8,415 nucleotides of DNA from assembly GCA_003535335.1 (NCBI GenBank), contig DOHJ01000062.1, positions 6,094 to 14,508 on the forward strand, in the 5' to 3' direction. Source of the DNA: Paracoccaceae bacterium. Its GTDB lineage: Bacteria; Pseudomonadota; Alphaproteobacteria; Rhodobacterales; Rhodobacteraceae. The number at the start of each line of letters is the position of its first letter. Position 1 is the first letter of the stretch. The notes beneath the pieces are model-generated. The model saw only the letters and a program-made list of their open reading frames with translations, searched no databases and had not been told where the DNA came from. Positions 1-6,048 of the stretch are shown piece by piece. The position numbers and the translations under genes are program-made.

Positions 1-2
1 TA

Positions 3-878
3 TTGATATTGCTAGCAATTACAGTATTTTCGATCATGTCGGGGCTGGTGAAGGCCTTGGACAGAGTGCCGGCGGGGCAGGTGGTGTTTTTTCGCTCGGC
101 CTTTGCATTGCCTGTAATCGTATTTTGGCTGTGGTCGCAGGGGGACTTGCAAAACGGGCTGAAAACCCGCAATTATCGCAGCCATTTTTTCCGTAGTGTT
201 GCCGGAACTATTGCAATGGGTCTGGGATTTGCCGGGTTGAAATATCTGCCGTTGCCAGAGGTTACAGCACTTGGTTTTGTCATGCCGATTCTGATTGTGA
301 TTTTTGCCGCTTTGTTTTTGGGTGAAAAAATCAGGCTGGTGCGGATTTCGGCGGTTTTACTGGGTCTGATCGGGGTTTTAATTATTCTGTGGCCGCGGTT
401 GGGGGCCGGAATTTCCGGCGCTGGACAACCTGAAATGATCGGTGCAATGATGGTGCTGGCGGGGGCAGGGTTTGCCGCCACCGCGCAGATTTTTATCAAA
501 GGCATGGCTGGTCAGGAAAAAACGGCTGCAATTGTGTTTTATTTCACCCTGACATCGATGATTGTTTCAACCACTTCATTGCCGTTTGGCTGGGTTTGGC
601 CAACTGAAACAGAGTTGGCCATGTTGTCAGGCGTCGGTTTGGTTGGGGGAATTGGACAAATATTACTGACCAGTTCTTATCGCTTTGCAGATGCCAGTGC
701 GCTTGCCCCGTTTGGCTATACGTCGATGATTTGGGCATTGCTGATTGGCTATTTTGTCTTTGACGAGGTGCCGACCTTAATGACGATCTCAGGTGCGGGT
801 CTGGTTATTTTGTCCGGCATCGCAATCGTTCTACGTGAACGCCATCTGGCGATGAAATCGAGCAATCTTGCGCGTTAA
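3..878 (+). CDS. DMT-superfamily (EamA) transporter, 5'-truncated by window edge
   Basis: Inner-membrane permease of the drug/metabolite transporter superfamily; the substrate cannot be told from sequence. The 291 visible residues are almost wholly hydrophobic, with about nine to ten membrane segments arranged as two EamA repeats (about residues 1-131 and 145-278). Family-typical stretches include the QVVFFRSAF segment after the first helix (26-34), FLGEKI at 105-110 at the end of repeat one, and the matching FVFDEVPT at 251-258 in repeat two. The first visible codon is TTG at position 3. Family members normally begin some 10-20 residues earlier and the frame is open at the edge, so I read this as a gene whose start lies outside the window. 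A basic tail (RERHLAMKSS) follows the last helix, as expected for a cytoplasmic C-terminus. The stop codon overlaps that of the convergent gene. Confidence 0.88.
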   Translation: MILLAITVFSIMSGLVKALDRVPAGQVVFFRSAFALPVIVFWLWSQGDLQNGLKTRNYRSHFFRSVAGTIAMGLGFAGLKYLPLPEVTALGFVMPILIVIFAALFLGEKIRLVRISAVLLGLIGVLIILWPRLGAGISGAGQPEMIGAMMVLAGAGFAATAQIFIKGMAGQEKTAAIVFYFTLTSMIVSTTSLPFGWVWPTETELAMLSGVGLVGGIGQILLTSSYRFADASALAPFGYTSMIWALLIGYFVFDEVPTLMTISGAGLVILSGIAIVLRERHLAMKSSNLAR

Positions 879-1312
879 TTATTTGGTTTTGCCAGCTGGT
901 ACATCCGGTAGACTGTAATCACCTCTCTGATACTGTCAGCTGCATTTGCAATGCGTGTCGGACCTATTTTATTGACGCCAACCTGATAAGTGATTGTGAC
1001 ATTGTCGTTGCTATTGACTTCATCAAACGAAATAAAAACCCTAACGCCGCGCGCCTTGAAAGCCCGTCTAATGATGTGTTCCAGATCCTGCTGGCTGAAA
1101 TTTTTCTGCCGTTTGGTGGTCCAGCGGATATTGGCGATAACTTTATTGGCAATAATGGCCCCATTATGAATTGCCACGTCATTTTCAGTGCGCGCAAGGG
1201 GCCGCAGGGCTGGATTTTTGGTTATTTCATAGGCAAGCATCATAATGGCCATCGGCCCTGCAACGGCCAGCACCACGAATAAAAGCGTTAAATTGTTGCG
1301 TTTCTTTTTCAT
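875..1312 (-). CDS. Small single-pass membrane-anchored protein of unknown function
   Basis: I do not recognise this 145-residue protein. It starts with a strongly basic stretch (MKKKRNN) followed by one hydrophobic helix at about residues 9-27 and then a soluble domain of about 115 residues. By the positive-inside rule the N-terminus should be cytoplasmic and the domain periplasmic. There is no lipobox cysteine, and indeed no cysteine in the whole protein. The domain has alternating hydrophobic strands (VRVFISFDEV at 90-99, VTITYQVGVN at 105-114) flanked by helices, suggesting a small alpha/beta fold. The start is at 1312, with only a weak GGTG-like ribosome-binding sequence directly upstream. 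It lies 29 bp after the Dabb gene on the same strand, so it is probably the last gene of an ilvE-Dabb-this gene transcript. Coding status rests on the full-length frame, the sensible topology and the tight spacing. Confidence 0.72.
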   Translation of the reverse strand: MKKKRNNLTLLFVVLAVAGPMAIMMLAYEITKNPALRPLARTENDVAIHNGAIIANKVIANIRWTTKRQKNFSQQDLEHIIRRAFKARGVRVFISFDEVNSNDNVTITYQVGVNKIGPTRIANAADSIREVITVYRMYQLAKPNN

Positions 1313-1341
1313 TTCACCCGATGCCTAACAGGCTGGGGTTT

Positions 1342-1638
1342 TTATTTGGTGAACGGGCTGGGAAAATCTGCCGCAATGCGTAATTCGCGCAAAGGGCGCA
1401 CCTTGTCGATCGATTGTTGGTAAAGCGGATGCGCTTTATAGGCTTCCAACGCGGCCAGATCAGCGAATTCGCCGTAAACAACGACATCGACATCACTGGA
1501 CAGCGCATCTTTTTGGCTGTTTGGCTCGATTTCCAGCGTCAAGGCATGTGGAATCTCCTTGAGAATACGCAAGCCAGACAGGATGTTTCCAACGTCGGTT
1601 TTGTCTTTTGCACTAAAAAACACGATATGCCGTATCAT
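1342..1638 (-). CDS. Dabb-domain (stress-responsive alpha/beta barrel) protein
   Basis: A 98-residue protein that is essentially one Dabb domain, a ferredoxin-like alpha/beta fold that usually forms a dimeric barrel. Visible hallmarks are the N-terminal strand MIRHIVFFSAK (1-11), the central strand DVVVYGEF (51-58), the YKAHPLYQ helix (67-74) carrying the family's conserved His-Pro, and a terminal strand RELRIAADF (84-92). The name comes from plant stress-induced members. Bacterial members mostly lack an assigned reaction, although some relatives are small monooxygenases or cyclases, so I give no enzymatic function. It begins 23 bp after the ilvE stop on the same strand, with only a weak ribosome-binding sequence, which suggests co-transcription with ilvE. 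From memory, a very similar protein often sits beside ilvE in Rhodobacterales; I could not check this. Confidence 0.87.
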   Translation of the reverse strand: MIRHIVFFSAKDKTDVGNILSGLRILKEIPHALTLEIEPNSQKDALSSDVDVVVYGEFADLAALEAYKAHPLYQQSIDKVRPLRELRIAADFPSPFTK

Positions 1639-1661
1639 TGCAATTATCCGTTATTATTAGG

Positions 1662-2531
1662 TTATTGGCGCACAAGTTTTTCATAATCCTGCGCAATGCT
1701 GCGCGTCAAACTGCCGACCTCGAAATTATAATCGCCAATCTGGCCAACTGGCGTAACTTCGGCCGCAGTGCCGGTCAGCCAGCATTGCTCGAAACTTTCC
1801 AGCTCGTCAGGCATAATGTGGCGCTCATGCACTTTGATTTGTTTGTCATTCAGCATGCCAATCACGGTTTGGCGGGTTAGCCCGTTCAAAAAGCAATCCG
1901 GCGTCGGGGTGTGGACCTCGCCATCTTTGACAAAGAAAATATTGGCTCCGGTGGCTTCGGCCACATAGCCACGATAATCAAGCATCATGGCGTCCGAGCA
2001 GCCCTTGGTCTCGGCTGCGTGTTTGGACATGGTGCAGATCATATAAAGGCCGGCCGCCTTGGCATGGCAGGGGATGGTTTCGGGGCTGGGGCGCTTCCAT
2101 TTTGAAATATCCAGCTTGGCACCTTTGAATTTGGCGTTACCATAATAAGCCCCCCATTCCCAAGCCGCGATTGCAAGGCGAACCGGATTGCGCGCCGATG
2201 CAACGCCCATATCTTCGCCAACGCCACGCCACGCCACAGCGCGAACATATGCGTCTGTAAGACCCGAAGCCGTCAAGACCTGCTGCTTTGCAGCCTCGAT
2301 TTCATCCACGGTATAGGGGATTTCAAAGTCGATATATTCGGCCGATTTGCGCAAGCGGATCGAATGTTCGCGGCTTTTGAATATTTTGCCATTATAGCAG
2401 CGCTCGCCTTCAAAAACGGATGAGGCATAATGCATGGCATGGGTTAAAATATGCACATTGGCATCACGCCAGTTGATCATTTCACCGTCCATCCAGATTG
2501 CTCCGTCGCGGTCATCATAGGTACCAGCCAT
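1662..2531 (-). CDS. ilvE: Branched-chain amino acid aminotransferase
   Basis: PLP-dependent fold-type IV aminotransferase, cytoplasmic. It catalyses the last step of valine, leucine and isoleucine synthesis, and the first step of their breakdown, by exchanging amino groups between branched-chain 2-oxo acids and glutamate. The 289-residue length fits the shorter (about 290-310 residue) IlvE group. Visible motifs are HAMHYASSVFEG near 31-42, the PLP-binding Lys158 in CHAKAAGLYM, Glu192 in AEATGANIFF (the residue that contacts the PLP ring nitrogen in this fold), GLTR at 217-220, and the phosphate-binding GTAAEVTPV at 254-262. I set the start at 2531, ten codons inside the longest open frame, because an AAGGA ribosome-binding site lies at the right distance upstream and MAGTYDDRDG matches the usual N-terminus. 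D-amino-acid aminotransferase or aminodeoxychorismate lyase are related alternatives, but length and motifs favour IlvE. Confidence 0.95.
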   Translation of the reverse strand: MAGTYDDRDGAIWMDGEMINWRDANVHILTHAMHYASSVFEGERCYNGKIFKSREHSIRLRKSAEYIDFEIPYTVDEIEAAKQQVLTASGLTDAYVRAVAWRGVGEDMGVASARNPVRLAIAAWEWGAYYGNAKFKGAKLDISKWKRPSPETIPCHAKAAGLYMICTMSKHAAETKGCSDAMMLDYRGYVAEATGANIFFVKDGEVHTPTPDCFLNGLTRQTVIGMLNDKQIKVHERHIMPDELESFEQCWLTGTAAEVTPVGQIGDYNFEVGSLTRSIAQDYEKLVRQ

Positions 2532-2714
2532 GTGCTTTTCCTTTTTAATAATCGTCACCACAGGACGCTAATATTTGCATAAGTTGCGCAATTTAGGGCC
2601 GGTTGGGGCATAAAATTACGAAAAATCCAACAATTGTTACGAATTGATTCTTGGAAAGTCAACAACACTGACATAAAATCGACAAAACATTAATAAATTA
2701 TCGCAGGGAAACCA
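2532..2714. promoter_or_regulatory. Divergent regulatory region between ilvE and petP
   Basis: This 183-bp AT-rich stretch separates two divergent transcription units and must hold the promoters of both. Besides the promoter candidate reading toward petP, it contains two short perfect palindromes: TTGCGCAA at 2584-2591, within a longer imperfect one, and AACAATTGTT at 2629-2638. Both look like the dyads bound by dimeric winged-helix regulators of the MarR type. The neighbouring petP product belongs to that family, so self-regulation is a reasonable but unproven guess. I could not pick a convincing -35/-10 pair for ilvE on the minus strand. Confidence 0.6.
2651..2679 (+). promoter_or_regulatory. 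Candidate sigma70-type promoter for petP-petR
   Basis: A -35-like TTGGAA (2651-2656; 4 of 6 to TTGACA) is separated by exactly 17 bp from a -10-like TAAAAT (2674-2679; 5 of 6 to TATAAT). Transcription would start near 2686, giving a leader of roughly 30 nt before the petP start at 2715. An AGGG ribosome-binding sequence at 2705-2708 precedes that ATG. This is prediction from consensus only, and the region is AT-rich, so chance matches are possible. Confidence 0.5.
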
Positions 2715-3221
2715 ATGGGCCAGCATCCAACTCCAGATGACGATTTCCCGTCTTACCTGACGGATCAACAATTGCGCAAAGGCATTGAGGCCATGTTTTT
2801 CGCCTATCGTGGCTTTACCGCCGATCCTGACCGGATTTTGACCAAATACACATATGGCCGCGCCCATCACAGGGCCGTGCATTTTATCAACCGTAATTCG
2901 GGAACCACGGTAAATAATCTGCTGCATGTATTAGGGGTGACAAAACAATCCCTGAACCGGGTTTTAAGAACCTTGCTTCGGGATCAATTGATTGAAAGCC
3001 GCATCGGTTTGCGCGATAAACGCGAACGCCATTTGTTTTTAACCAAAGCCGGAGCAGAGCTTGAACGTGAGCTATCGCAAGCACAACGCCAGCGGATCCG
3101 AAATGCATATCAGCATGTCGGACCAGAAGCAGTGGCCGGATTTCACAAAGTTCTGGAAGCGGTGATGGACCCGGAATTACGCTGCCATTTTACGTCCTTA
3201 AAGGATGATGATAATGAGTGA
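2715..3221 (+). CDS. petP: MarR-family winged-helix regulator, PetP-like
   Basis: Cytoplasmic DNA-binding regulator of 168 residues. MarR proteins are dimers that bind palindromic operators, usually as repressors, and release them on binding a ligand or on oxidation. The winged helix-turn-helix spans about residues 64-115: TTVNNLLHVLGVTKQSLNRV carries the helix-turn-helix, and RIGLRDKRERHLFLTKAG is the beta-hairpin wing with the typical DKR-to-LTKAG pattern. N-terminal (18-60) and C-terminal (112-155) helices would form the dimer interface. The start is supported by an AGGG ribosome-binding sequence at 2705-2708. The gene overlaps petR by 8 bp, which suggests translational coupling. The symbol follows the petP-petR pair of Rhodobacter capsulatus, judged on pairing and family; orthology was not tested by alignment. 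The only cysteine is Cys157 near the C-terminus. Confidence 0.9.
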   Translation: MGQHPTPDDDFPSYLTDQQLRKGIEAMFFAYRGFTADPDRILTKYTYGRAHHRAVHFINRNSGTTVNNLLHVLGVTKQSLNRVLRTLLRDQLIESRIGLRDKRERHLFLTKAGAELERELSQAQRQRIRNAYQHVGPEAVAGFHKVLEAVMDPELRCHFTSLKDDDNE

Positions 3222-3921
3222 TCACAACCAATCCCACCTGCTGGTGGTTGATGATGACGAACGTATTCGCAGTTTGTTACAAAAATTCCTGATCCGGCAG
3301 GGGTTTTGGGTGACGGGGGCGCGTGATGCCGAACACGCTCGGGGAATTTTATCAGGGCTGGAATTTGACCTGATTGTAATGGATGTGATGATGCCGGGCG
3401 AAGACGGGATCAGTTTTACCCGCAGTTTGCGCGATCAGGTACTAACAACGCCAATTTTACTGCTGACCGCCAAAGGTGAAACCGAAGACCGGATTGCCGG
3501 TCTTGAGGCCGGAGCCGACGATTATCTGGCCAAGCCGTTTGAGCCAAAAGAGCTGTTGTTGCGCATCAATGCGATTTTGCGCCGTGTGCCTGCCGATCTG
3601 TCTGCGGCTGTCGGGCCAAAGATCCTTAATCTGGGGCCTGTCCGGTATAATATTGAACGCGGCGAAATGTGGCGCGGCGAAGATCCGGTGCGGTTAACGG
3701 CAACGGAATCCGCGCTGATGAAAATATTTTCAAGTTCGGTTAACGAACCTGTCAGCCGAAACAAGCTGGTCGAGGATCTGGGGCGTGATACAGGCCAAGC
3801 CCAGGAGCGCGCGGTTGACGTGCAAATCACCCGTCTGCGCCGCAAGATCGAGGTCGACCCGAAACAGCCGCGCTATTTGCAAACCGTGCGCGGGGCCGGT
3901 TATATGTTGGCGCCGGAATAG
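3214..3921 (+). CDS. petR: OmpR/PhoB-type response regulator, PetR-like
   Basis: Two-domain transcription factor of 235 residues. The receiver domain (about 8-123) has the acidic pair Asp13/Asp14, the phosphoacceptor Asp57 in MDVMMPGEDG, Thr85 in LLLTAKG and Lys107 in LAKPFEP, so all residues needed for phosphorylation are present. The C-terminal OmpR/PhoB winged helix (about 137-234) shows the recognition helix RAVDVQITRLRRKIE (199-213) and the wing QTVRGAGYML (223-232). I chose the ATG at 3214 over in-frame ATGs at 3205 and 3208 because AAGGA at 3201-3205 lies 8 nt upstream of it and is overlapped by the others. No histidine kinase gene is in the window, so the partner is encoded elsewhere or the regulator acts differently. 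The R. capsulatus homologue was reported as needed for respiratory and photosynthetic growth; the role here is inferred from that. Confidence 0.93.
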   Translation: MSDHNQSHLLVVDDDERIRSLLQKFLIRQGFWVTGARDAEHARGILSGLEFDLIVMDVMMPGEDGISFTRSLRDQVLTTPILLLTAKGETEDRIAGLEAGADDYLAKPFEPKELLLRINAILRRVPADLSAAVGPKILNLGPVRYNIERGEMWRGEDPVRLTATESALMKIFSSSVNEPVSRNKLVEDLGRDTGQAQERAVDVQITRLRRKIEVDPKQPRYLQTVRGAGYMLAPE

Positions 3922-3938
3922 GTGAACCGTGACTGAGG

Positions 3939-3964
3939 TTGCAAAAGTGAAAACTTGTTTGCAA
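3939..3964 (+). repeat. Inverted repeat / hairpin between petR and the HDAC-like gene
   Basis: TTGCAA at 3939-3944 pairs with TTGCAA at 3959-3964, and AAGT (3945-3948) pairs with ACTT (3953-3956) around a GAAA loop, with a 2-nt bulge (GT) on the 3' side. The ten paired positions would form a hairpin in RNA. It begins 18 nt after the petR stop and ends 25 nt before the next start. There is no U-run behind it, so it is not a standard intrinsic terminator. Transcript processing, attenuation, or a DNA operator reading TTGCAAA-N12-TTTGCAA are alternatives. Confidence 0.5.
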
Positions 3965-3989
3965 ATTCATTCTGCTTTAGTTTCGGCTG

Positions 3990-4925
3990 ATGACCAGTTT
4001 ATTATTGACCCATAATGATTGCCTAAATCACCTGACCCCGACGGGCCATCCCGAACAGGTGGCTCGGCTGCAAAAATTACAGCTCGAGTTGTCAACGCCA
4101 CGGTTTTCAAAACTACAGCGCGAGGATGCGCCACTGGCTGATGATGCCCATATTTTACTGGCCCATCCCGCAACCCATCTTGAGCGTATTAAATCCGCAG
4201 CTCCGGCGGATGGCTCTGTTTCGCTGGACGCCGATACGCATATGAGCGCCGGATCACTGCACGCGGCCTTGCGCGCTGTCGGGGCAAATATTCGCGCGGT
4301 TGATGCGGTGATGCAAGGGCAGGTCAGCAACACATTTTGCGCCATCCGTCCGCCGGGCCATCATGCCGAAGCCGAAAAACCGATGGGTTTTTGTTTGTTT
4401 GGCAACGTGGCAATCGGGGCCAAACACGCCTTGGAAAACCACGGGGCAGACCGGGTGGCGATTATTGATTTTGATGTGCATCACGGCAATGGCACGCAGG
4501 ATTTGCTGTGGGATGAAAGCCGGATATTGTTTGCCTCAACCCACCAGATGCCGCTTTACCCCGGAACCGGCGCGGCGACACAAACCGGCGCGCATCACAA
4601 TATTCTGAATTATCCGCTGGCTGAAGGGTGCAGCACCAACACGATGAAAGCCGCCTATGACGGTACGATTTTACCGGCGATTGATGCGTTTGAACCTGAT
4701 TTGATTTTGATCTCGGCAGGCTTTGACGCGCATAAAAATGATCCGCTGGCAGGTTTGGAGTGGCAGGTCGAGGATTTCCGCTGGCTGACCGGCCGGATTT
4801 GCGATTTGGCAGATCGTCATTGTAATGGTCGCATAGTCTCGACTCTGGAAGGCGGATATGATTTGGACGCATTGACCGCGTCGGTAGCGGCGCATGTAGA
4901 AACTTTGATGGAGCGGGGCGCATGA
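3990..4925 (+). CDS. Histone-deacetylase-family (class II-like) amidohydrolase
   Basis: Cytoplasmic zinc hydrolase of the arginase/deacetylase fold, 311 residues, in the class II HDAC / acetoin-utilisation (AcuC) / acetylpolyamine amidohydrolase family. The catalytic set is complete: the His124-His125 pair in RPPGHHA, zinc ligands Asp162 and His164 in DFDVHHGNGTQ, the third ligand Asp246 in SAGFDAHKNDP, and transition-state Tyr290 in EGGYD, so an active deacylase is expected. The substrate (acetyl-lysine protein, acetylpolyamine or another acyl amide) cannot be told. The start fits the family N-terminus (THNDCLNHLTPTGHPE), but no Shine-Dalgarno sequence precedes it. The gene lies 68 bp after petR and its last codons overlap xseB by 4 bp (ATGA), placing it at the head of the xseB-ispA-dxs run. 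From memory this order is common in Rhodobacterales. Confidence 0.92.
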   Translation: MTSLLLTHNDCLNHLTPTGHPEQVARLQKLQLELSTPRFSKLQREDAPLADDAHILLAHPATHLERIKSAAPADGSVSLDADTHMSAGSLHAALRAVGANIRAVDAVMQGQVSNTFCAIRPPGHHAEAEKPMGFCLFGNVAIGAKHALENHGADRVAIIDFDVHHGNGTQDLLWDESRILFASTHQMPLYPGTGAATQTGAHHNILNYPLAEGCSTNTMKAAYDGTILPAIDAFEPDLILISAGFDAHKNDPLAGLEWQVEDFRWLTGRICDLADRHCNGRIVSTLEGGYDLDALTASVAAHVETLMERGA

Positions 4926-5164
4926 GCGACAAAACCATAAACGAGATGAGCTTTGAAGAGGCAATGGCAGGGTTGGAAAACGTTGTTGGCCAACTGGAGC
5001 GCGGGGATGTGCCGCTGGAGCAATCCATCACGCTTTATGAGCGCGGGGCCGAGTTGAAAAAACATTGCGAGAGCAAGCTGAAAGACGCCGAAGAAAAAGT
5101 GGCGGCAATCACTTTGACCGAAGGCGGCGAAGCTGCGGGAATTAAACCACTCGAAGGTCTCTGA
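4922..5164 (+). CDS. xseB: Exodeoxyribonuclease VII small subunit
   Basis: The 80-residue small subunit of exonuclease VII, which with several copies per XseA large subunit degrades single-stranded DNA from both ends during repair and recombination. The protein is a helical hairpin. The family signature is clear: MSFEEAMAGLENVVGQLERG (9-28) leads into DVPLEQSITLYERGAELKKHCESKL (29-53), with the usual LE...V..LE.G...LE.....Y..G pattern, followed by a variable acidic tail. The ATG overlaps the upstream stop (ATGA, 4922-4925) and the stop abuts the next start (TGAATG), so its translation is probably coupled on both sides. xseA is not in the window. Confidence 0.95.
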   Translation: MSDKTINEMSFEEAMAGLENVVGQLERGDVPLEQSITLYERGAELKKHCESKLKDAEEKVAAITLTEGGEAAGIKPLEGL

Positions 5165-6031
5165 ATGTTTCAAAATGCGCTAAAAGACGCGGCGCTTACG
5201 GTTCGCGCCTGTTTTGATCAGGCTTTGTCACCGCTGCCTGATTTGCCGGTAACGGCGGCCATGCGTTATGCAACGGCTGGCGGCAAAGGGTTGCGGGGGT
5301 TTCTGGTGCTGGAATCGGCGCGATTGTTTGGGGCATCCGGTGACGCGGTTTATGCCGCTGCGGCGGTCGAGGCCTTGCACGCCTATTCGCTGGTGCATGA
5401 TGATTTGCCCTGCATGGACGATGATGATTTGCGCCGTGGCCAGCCAACCGTGCATCTAAAATGGGACGAGGCAACTGCAGTTTTGGCTGGTGATGCGCTG
5501 CAATCTTTGGCCTTTGAATTATTAACCCGCGAGCAGCTATCGCCAGATCCGGCTGTGCGGCTGGCGTTGGTTGCATCTTTGGCACAGGCCTCGGGGGTAA
5601 ACGGCATGGTGCTGGGTCAGGCGCTGGATATCGCGGCGGAAACGGCAAAAACACCACTAACCCTGGATGAAATCAGCCATTTGCAGGATCATAAAACCGG
5701 TGCGCTGATTTGTTGGTCGGCCGAAGCCGGCGCGCGTTTGGCCGGAGCTGATATTTCGCCGATGCGAAACTACGCCCGCGCGCTGGGCTTGGCATTTCAG
5801 ATTGCGGATGACATTCTGGATGTGGAAGGCGATGCAGAACTGGCCGGAAAGCGGCTGGGCAAGGATGCCGATGCGGGCAAGGCCACGTTTGTTTCGCTGT
5901 TGGGGCTGGCCGGAGCTAAAACGCGCGCGGCTGAATTGGTCGAGGCCGCTCGGGATGCCCTTGCGCCTTTTGATGCAAAGGCCGATAATCTGCGTCAGGC
6001 TGCAAGCTTTGTTATTTCGCGAAATATGTAA
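5165..6031 (+). CDS. ispA: Farnesyl diphosphate synthase-type polyprenyl synthetase
   Basis: Cytoplasmic prenyltransferase of 288 residues that adds isopentenyl diphosphate to allylic diphosphates to give geranyl and farnesyl diphosphate. The first aspartate-rich motif is [10 protein letters not shown] (79-88), with the two-residue insertion typical of bacterial FPP synthases. The second is DDILD (215-219) inside [22 protein letters not shown] at 72-80 and KTG at 177-179 are also present. The IPP-binding GGKRLRP region reads GGKGLRG (39-45); Lys41 and Arg44 are kept while the first Arg is Gly. An AAGG ribosome-binding site at 5154-5157, inside xseB, supports the start. Chain length cannot be fixed with certainty; a geranylgeranyl product is less likely given the sequence type and the xseB-ispA-dxs order, which is widespread in bacteria. 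Confidence 0.93.
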   Translation: MFQNALKDAALTVRACFDQALSPLPDLPVTAAMRYATAGGKGLRGFLVLESARLFGASGDAVYAAAAVEALHAYSLVHDDLPCMDDDDLRRGQPTVHLKWDEATAVLAGDALQSLAFELLTREQLSPDPAVRLALVASLAQASGVNGMVLGQALDIAAETAKTPLTLDEISHLQDHKTGALICWSAEAGARLAGADISPMRNYARALGLAFQIADDILDVEGDAELAGKRLGKDADAGKATFVSLLGLAGAKTRAAELVEAARDALAPFDAKADNLRQAASFVISRNM

Positions 6032-6048
6032 AAAGCGTAAGATCAAAA

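Noticed and set aside
2532..2561. N-terminal extension of IlvE to 2561 (ten extra codons)
   Set aside because: The extension covers the AAGGA ribosome-binding site of the 2531 start and adds residues (MVTIIKKEKH) not typical of IlvE.
3205..3213. Earlier petR starts at ATG 3205 or 3208
   Set aside because: The AAGGA ribosome-binding site at 3201-3205 is too close to or overlaps these codons but is well spaced for ATG 3214.
3922..3989. Separate promoter for the HDAC-like gene in the gap after petR
   Set aside because: TTGTTT (3956-3961) with TTAGTT (3978-3983) has the right spacing but a very poor -10 match; not strong enough to list.
4462..5031. Long minus-strand open frame (189 codons) across the HDAC-like gene and xseB
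   Set aside because: It lies opposite two well-recognised genes, its translation is rich in Pro, Ser and Arg with no domain, and no ribosome-binding site is evident. It is a shadow of the plus-strand genes.
5196..5657. Minus-strand open frame (153 codons) inside ispA
   Set aside because: Very high proline, arginine and alanine content with no recognisable motif; opposite a clear FPP synthase gene.
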